From positions 1 through 7,415 of the forward strand of contig JAFPYK010000341.1 of NCBI GenBank assembly GCA_017412265.1: a stretch of DNA of 7,415 bases. Direction: 5' to 3'. The notes beneath the pieces are model-generated. The model worked only from the letters and a program-made list of their open reading frames with translations, made no database searches and was not told the DNA's origin. A program made the translations under genes and the position numbers. This DNA is from Lachnospiraceae bacterium (GTDB lineage: Bacteria > Bacillota > Clostridia > Lachnospirales > Lachnospiraceae). Of the stretch, positions 5,552 to 7,415 are shown piece by piece (position 1 is the stretch's first letter; every line of letters begins with the position of its first letter).

Positions 5552-6136
5552 CTAAACCTGCAGATTCAGTTCCATCTGCTGGTCGTCGTATTCCTTCTCT
5601 GCCTCCAGTTTGAAATCCTCCACCTTCTCCGGGCGGATCACCGGCAGGTCGTCCAGCGACTGCAGGCCGAAGCTTCGCAGGAACTCCTGCGTGGTTCCGA
5701 ACTGGATCGGGCGTCCCGGCGCATTCAGGCGTCCTTTCTCCTCAATCAGGCGGAATTCAATCAGCCGGTTGATGGCGTGATCCGAGCTGACGCCGCGGAT
5801 CGCCTCGATCTCCCCGCGGGTGATCGGCTGCTTATAGGCGATGATGGAGAGCGTCTCCAGCATCACCTCTGTCAGCATATGCTTCTTCGGCAGGTGGATC
5901 AGCTTCTTCAAGCAGTCGAAATAATCCGGCTTGGTGCACATCTGGAACGATCCGTCCATCTCGATAATCATGATTCCCCGGTTCTCCGCCTCGTACCGGT
6001 CCATCATATTGCGTATAATCCTGCGAGTCGTCTCCGCGTCCTGCTCGATCGCCACCGCGATGCGTTCGCTGTCCACGGCTTCCCCCATACTGAAGAGAAT
6101 CGCTTCAATACTCGCTTCCAATGTCGATAGGTTCAT
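5552..6136 (-). CDS. scpB: Segregation and condensation protein B
   Basis: This is the ScpB subunit (kleisin-associated winged-helix protein) of the SMC-ScpA-ScpB condensin, which compacts and separates the chromosome. The 194-residue length is typical. It begins with the classic LEASIEAILFSMGEAVD (6-22). The second winged-helix region holds the signature AYKQPITRGEIEAIRGVSSD (100-119), then GRLNAPGRPIQFGTTQEFL (135-153) and FGLQSLDDLPVI (156-167). The acidic C-terminal tail (168-194) is variable in the family. The ATG at 6136 was chosen because the LEAxIEAILF motif follows directly and an SD (GGGGAGGG) lies just upstream. The frame extends further to a TTG at 6163, but those nine residues lack family similarity. 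The start lies inside the end of scpA (32-nt overlap), which suggests translational coupling of the two partner subunits. Confidence 0.95.
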   Translation of the reverse strand: MNLSTLEASIEAILFSMGEAVDSERIAVAIEQDAETTRRIIRNMMDRYEAENRGIMIIEMDGSFQMCTKPDYFDCLKKLIHLPKKHMLTEVMLETLSIIAYKQPITRGEIEAIRGVSSDHAINRLIEFRLIEEKGRLNAPGRPIQFGTTQEFLRSFGLQSLDDLPVIRPEKVEDFKLEAEKEYDDQQMELNLQV

Positions 6137-6890
6137 CTTCCCTCCCCAGGTATTCGATATCAATCTCCGAGAACAGGGTCTCCTGCCTGAGCCGGATGGC
6201 CCCCACCTTCATCAGCTCCAGCACGCAGAGGAACGTCACGACCACCTCGGTCCGGCTGCCGCCCTTCTGCAGGAGGTCGCGAAAACGCATCTTGCGGTGC
6301 CCGTGCAGATACCGGCGCACGTAGGTCATCTTCTCCGCGACGCTGACCTCCTCGCGCTCGATCCGCCCGAACCGCGACCGCACCGGGTCAATCTTGTCCG
6401 CGCTGCGCCGCATCACCTGCTCGAACGTGTCATAGAGCTTCTGTGCGTCCACCCCGGAGTGCGCGATCACCTCGCCCGGGTCGATGGGCTCGCGGTAATC
6501 CTCTACCTCCGCGGGAATGGTCGCCTGTTTATACAGCTGGAAACCGGCCTCGAACTCCTTGTCGCGCAGCTCCCTGGAGATATACTTATACATCTTATAC
6601 TCCAGCAGGCGCCGCACCAGCTCTTCTCTCGGGTCGATCTCCTCGTCATTCTCATCCTTCTGCACCGGAAGCATCATCCTCGCCTTGATGCTCAGCAGCG
6701 TCGCCGCCATCAGCAGGAAATCGCTCATCGCGTCCAGGTCCAGATGCTCCATCGCATGCAGTGCTTCCATGTACTGGTCGGTGATCAGCGCGATCGGAAT
6801 ATCATAAATATTCACTTTATTCTTCTCAATCAGCTGAAGCAGCAGGTCCAGAGGTCCTTCAAACGCTTCCACCTTTACTGTGATCGCCAT
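6105..6890 (-). CDS. scpA: Segregation and condensation protein A
   Basis: This is the kleisin subunit of the bacterial condensin, linking SMC heads and binding a ScpB dimer. The 261-residue length is typical. The N-terminal helical domain carries the family hallmark FEGPLDLLLQLIEKNKVNIYD (10-30, key residues F10, G12, P13, D15, L16-L18), the ITDQY motif (36-40), and DFLLMAATLLSIKARMMLP (57-75), the SMC-neck and ScpB-binding region. An acidic linker follows (78-90). The C-terminal winged helix (about 199-247; FRDLLQKGGSRTEVVVTFLCVLELMK) would bind the SMC cap. The ATG at 6890 has a modest SD (GGTGA, about 5 nt upstream). The gap to the upstream metallophosphoesterase is 63 nt and contains no terminator, so the three genes probably form an operon. 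It is translationally coupled to scpB. Nothing unusual is seen in its conserved residues. Confidence 0.95.
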   Translation of the reverse strand: MAITVKVEAFEGPLDLLLQLIEKNKVNIYDIPIALITDQYMEALHAMEHLDLDAMSDFLLMAATLLSIKARMMLPVQKDENDEEIDPREELVRRLLEYKMYKYISRELRDKEFEAGFQLYKQATIPAEVEDYREPIDPGEVIAHSGVDAQKLYDTFEQVMRRSADKIDPVRSRFGRIEREEVSVAEKMTYVRRYLHGHRKMRFRDLLQKGGSRTEVVVTFLCVLELMKVGAIRLRQETLFSEIDIEYLGREDEPIDIGSEY

Positions 6891-6953
6891 ACTGTCACCA
6901 TTCCGTCATTTTGCTATCTGTCTATAACTAGTTTATTTTCTCACAAAATACCC

Positions 6954-7415
6954 TCATTTATCAAGCACTATTCCGACAAATTCCGGGGCATTTCCCAAAA
7001 AACGCAGATCCACGTGATGGCTTCCGAGCCCCCGGGACAGGATCATCTGCGCGTCCGGCGCGTGGTATTCTCCCGCGTCATACTTCGGGAAAAGCGACAG
7101 CTGCGGCGAGATCACGCCTCCGATGCCCGGCAGGCGGAACATTCCGCCGTGCTGGTGGCCGCTCACCGTGAGATTGGCCCCCCACAGCGCATATGCCGGG
7201 AAATACACCGGGTCATGCGCCATCAGGATCACGAACTCCTCCGGATCCTTCATCCCGATCAGACGGTCCAGGTCCGCCGCGGAGAACGGCTTGACCCTGC
7301 CTCTCTTGTAATAGCTCATGTCCAGCGCCAGGCCGTAGATGCGGATCCCGTACGGTGTCAGGATGCTTCCGTTCTCCAGCATCTCCACGTCTCTCTCCCA
7401 GAGCCTCCCGAGAAA
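6954..7415 (-). CDS. Metallophosphoesterase, C-terminal part (YkoQ/YaeI type), cut by right edge
   Basis: The frame is open from the right edge to a TGA at 6954, giving the last 153 residues. These include the C-terminal half of the calcineurin-like two-metal site: LMAHDP (His at 7215-7217) and SGHQHGG (His at 7155-7157 and 7149-7151), which replaces the more common GHTHGG with no loss of metal ligands. The ending, with SRGLGSHHVDLRFLGNAPE, matches the GLGxSxxPxRFxNxPE pattern of the YkoQ/YaeI group. Some of these are membrane-associated phosphatases acting on lipid precursors, but the substrate cannot be told here. The N-terminal metal motifs (DxH, GDxxD, GNHE) and any membrane anchor lie outside the window. 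The true start is not visible; the GTG at 7388 is internal. It lies 63 nt upstream of scpA on the same strand and is probably the preceding gene of that operon. Confidence 0.88.
   Translation of the reverse strand, partial: FLGRLWERDVEMLENGSILTPYGIRIYGLALDMSYYKRGRVKPFSAADLDRLIGMKDPEEFVILMAHDPVYFPAYALWGANLTVSGHQHGGMFRLPGIGGVISPQLSLFPKYDAGEYHAPDAQMILSRGLGSHHVDLRFLGNAPEFVGIVLDK

Noticed and set aside
6921..6949. Possible promoter before scpA (TATAGA as -10)
   Set aside because: No acceptable -35 is found at 16-18 bp spacing, and the gene probably belongs to the upstream transcript.

Overview
The window looks like chromosomal DNA from a fairly GC-rich anaerobic Firmicute, most likely a Lachnospiraceae-type Clostridium relative. 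This rests on the mix of genes (scpA/scpB, a DegV protein, choline-binding-type cell-wall repeats), strong AAGGAGG-like ribosome binding sites, classical sigma-A promoters, and a tRNA gene that does not encode its CCA end. The family-level placement is inference from style, not a phylogenetic result. Every gene found lies on the minus strand, so the window is described here in transcription order, from high to low coordinates.

Region 1 (7415 to about 2508) reads as one run of minus-strand genes with short gaps or overlaps: the C-terminal part of a metallophosphoesterase (cut by the right edge), scpA, scpB (overlapping scpA by 32 nt), degV, and a GH2-architecture protein whose catalytic barrel is shortened and lacks the usual acid/base Asn-Glu. 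ScpA and ScpB are the non-SMC subunits of condensin. DegV/FakB proteins bind a fatty acid for the fatty-acid kinase. The GH2-like protein keeps the carbohydrate-binding-type and Ig-like folds but probably does not hydrolyse sugars in the usual way. No convincing terminator separates these genes.

Region 2 (2507-2217) holds a tRNA-Ala(GGC) with its own extended -10 promoter, a perfect 8-bp GNRA-capped hairpin as nearly its whole 5' leader, and a UUCG-capped intrinsic terminator. Next comes a textbook promoter (TTGACT-17-TACAAT) for the following gene, with a perfect 9-1-9 palindrome in that gene's 5' UTR.

Region 3 (2216-941) is a single-gene unit for a PLP-dependent alpha-oxoamine synthase. 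Its motifs look more like bacterial serine palmitoyltransferase than threonine-pathway Kbl or biotin BioF. It ends in two tandem terminators, the second almost perfectly symmetric.

Region 4 (842-1) has a promoter and the first 259 codons of a secreted protein: a signal peptide, then nine roughly 20-residue cell-wall-binding repeats encoded by near-exact 60-bp units. The protein runs off the left edge, so its C-terminal domain is unknown.

No mobile element, CRISPR array or phage gene was seen. The points most worth pursuing are the apparently inactive GH2-fold protein, the SPT-like enzyme with its palindromic 5' UTR, and the structured leader of the tRNA-Ala.
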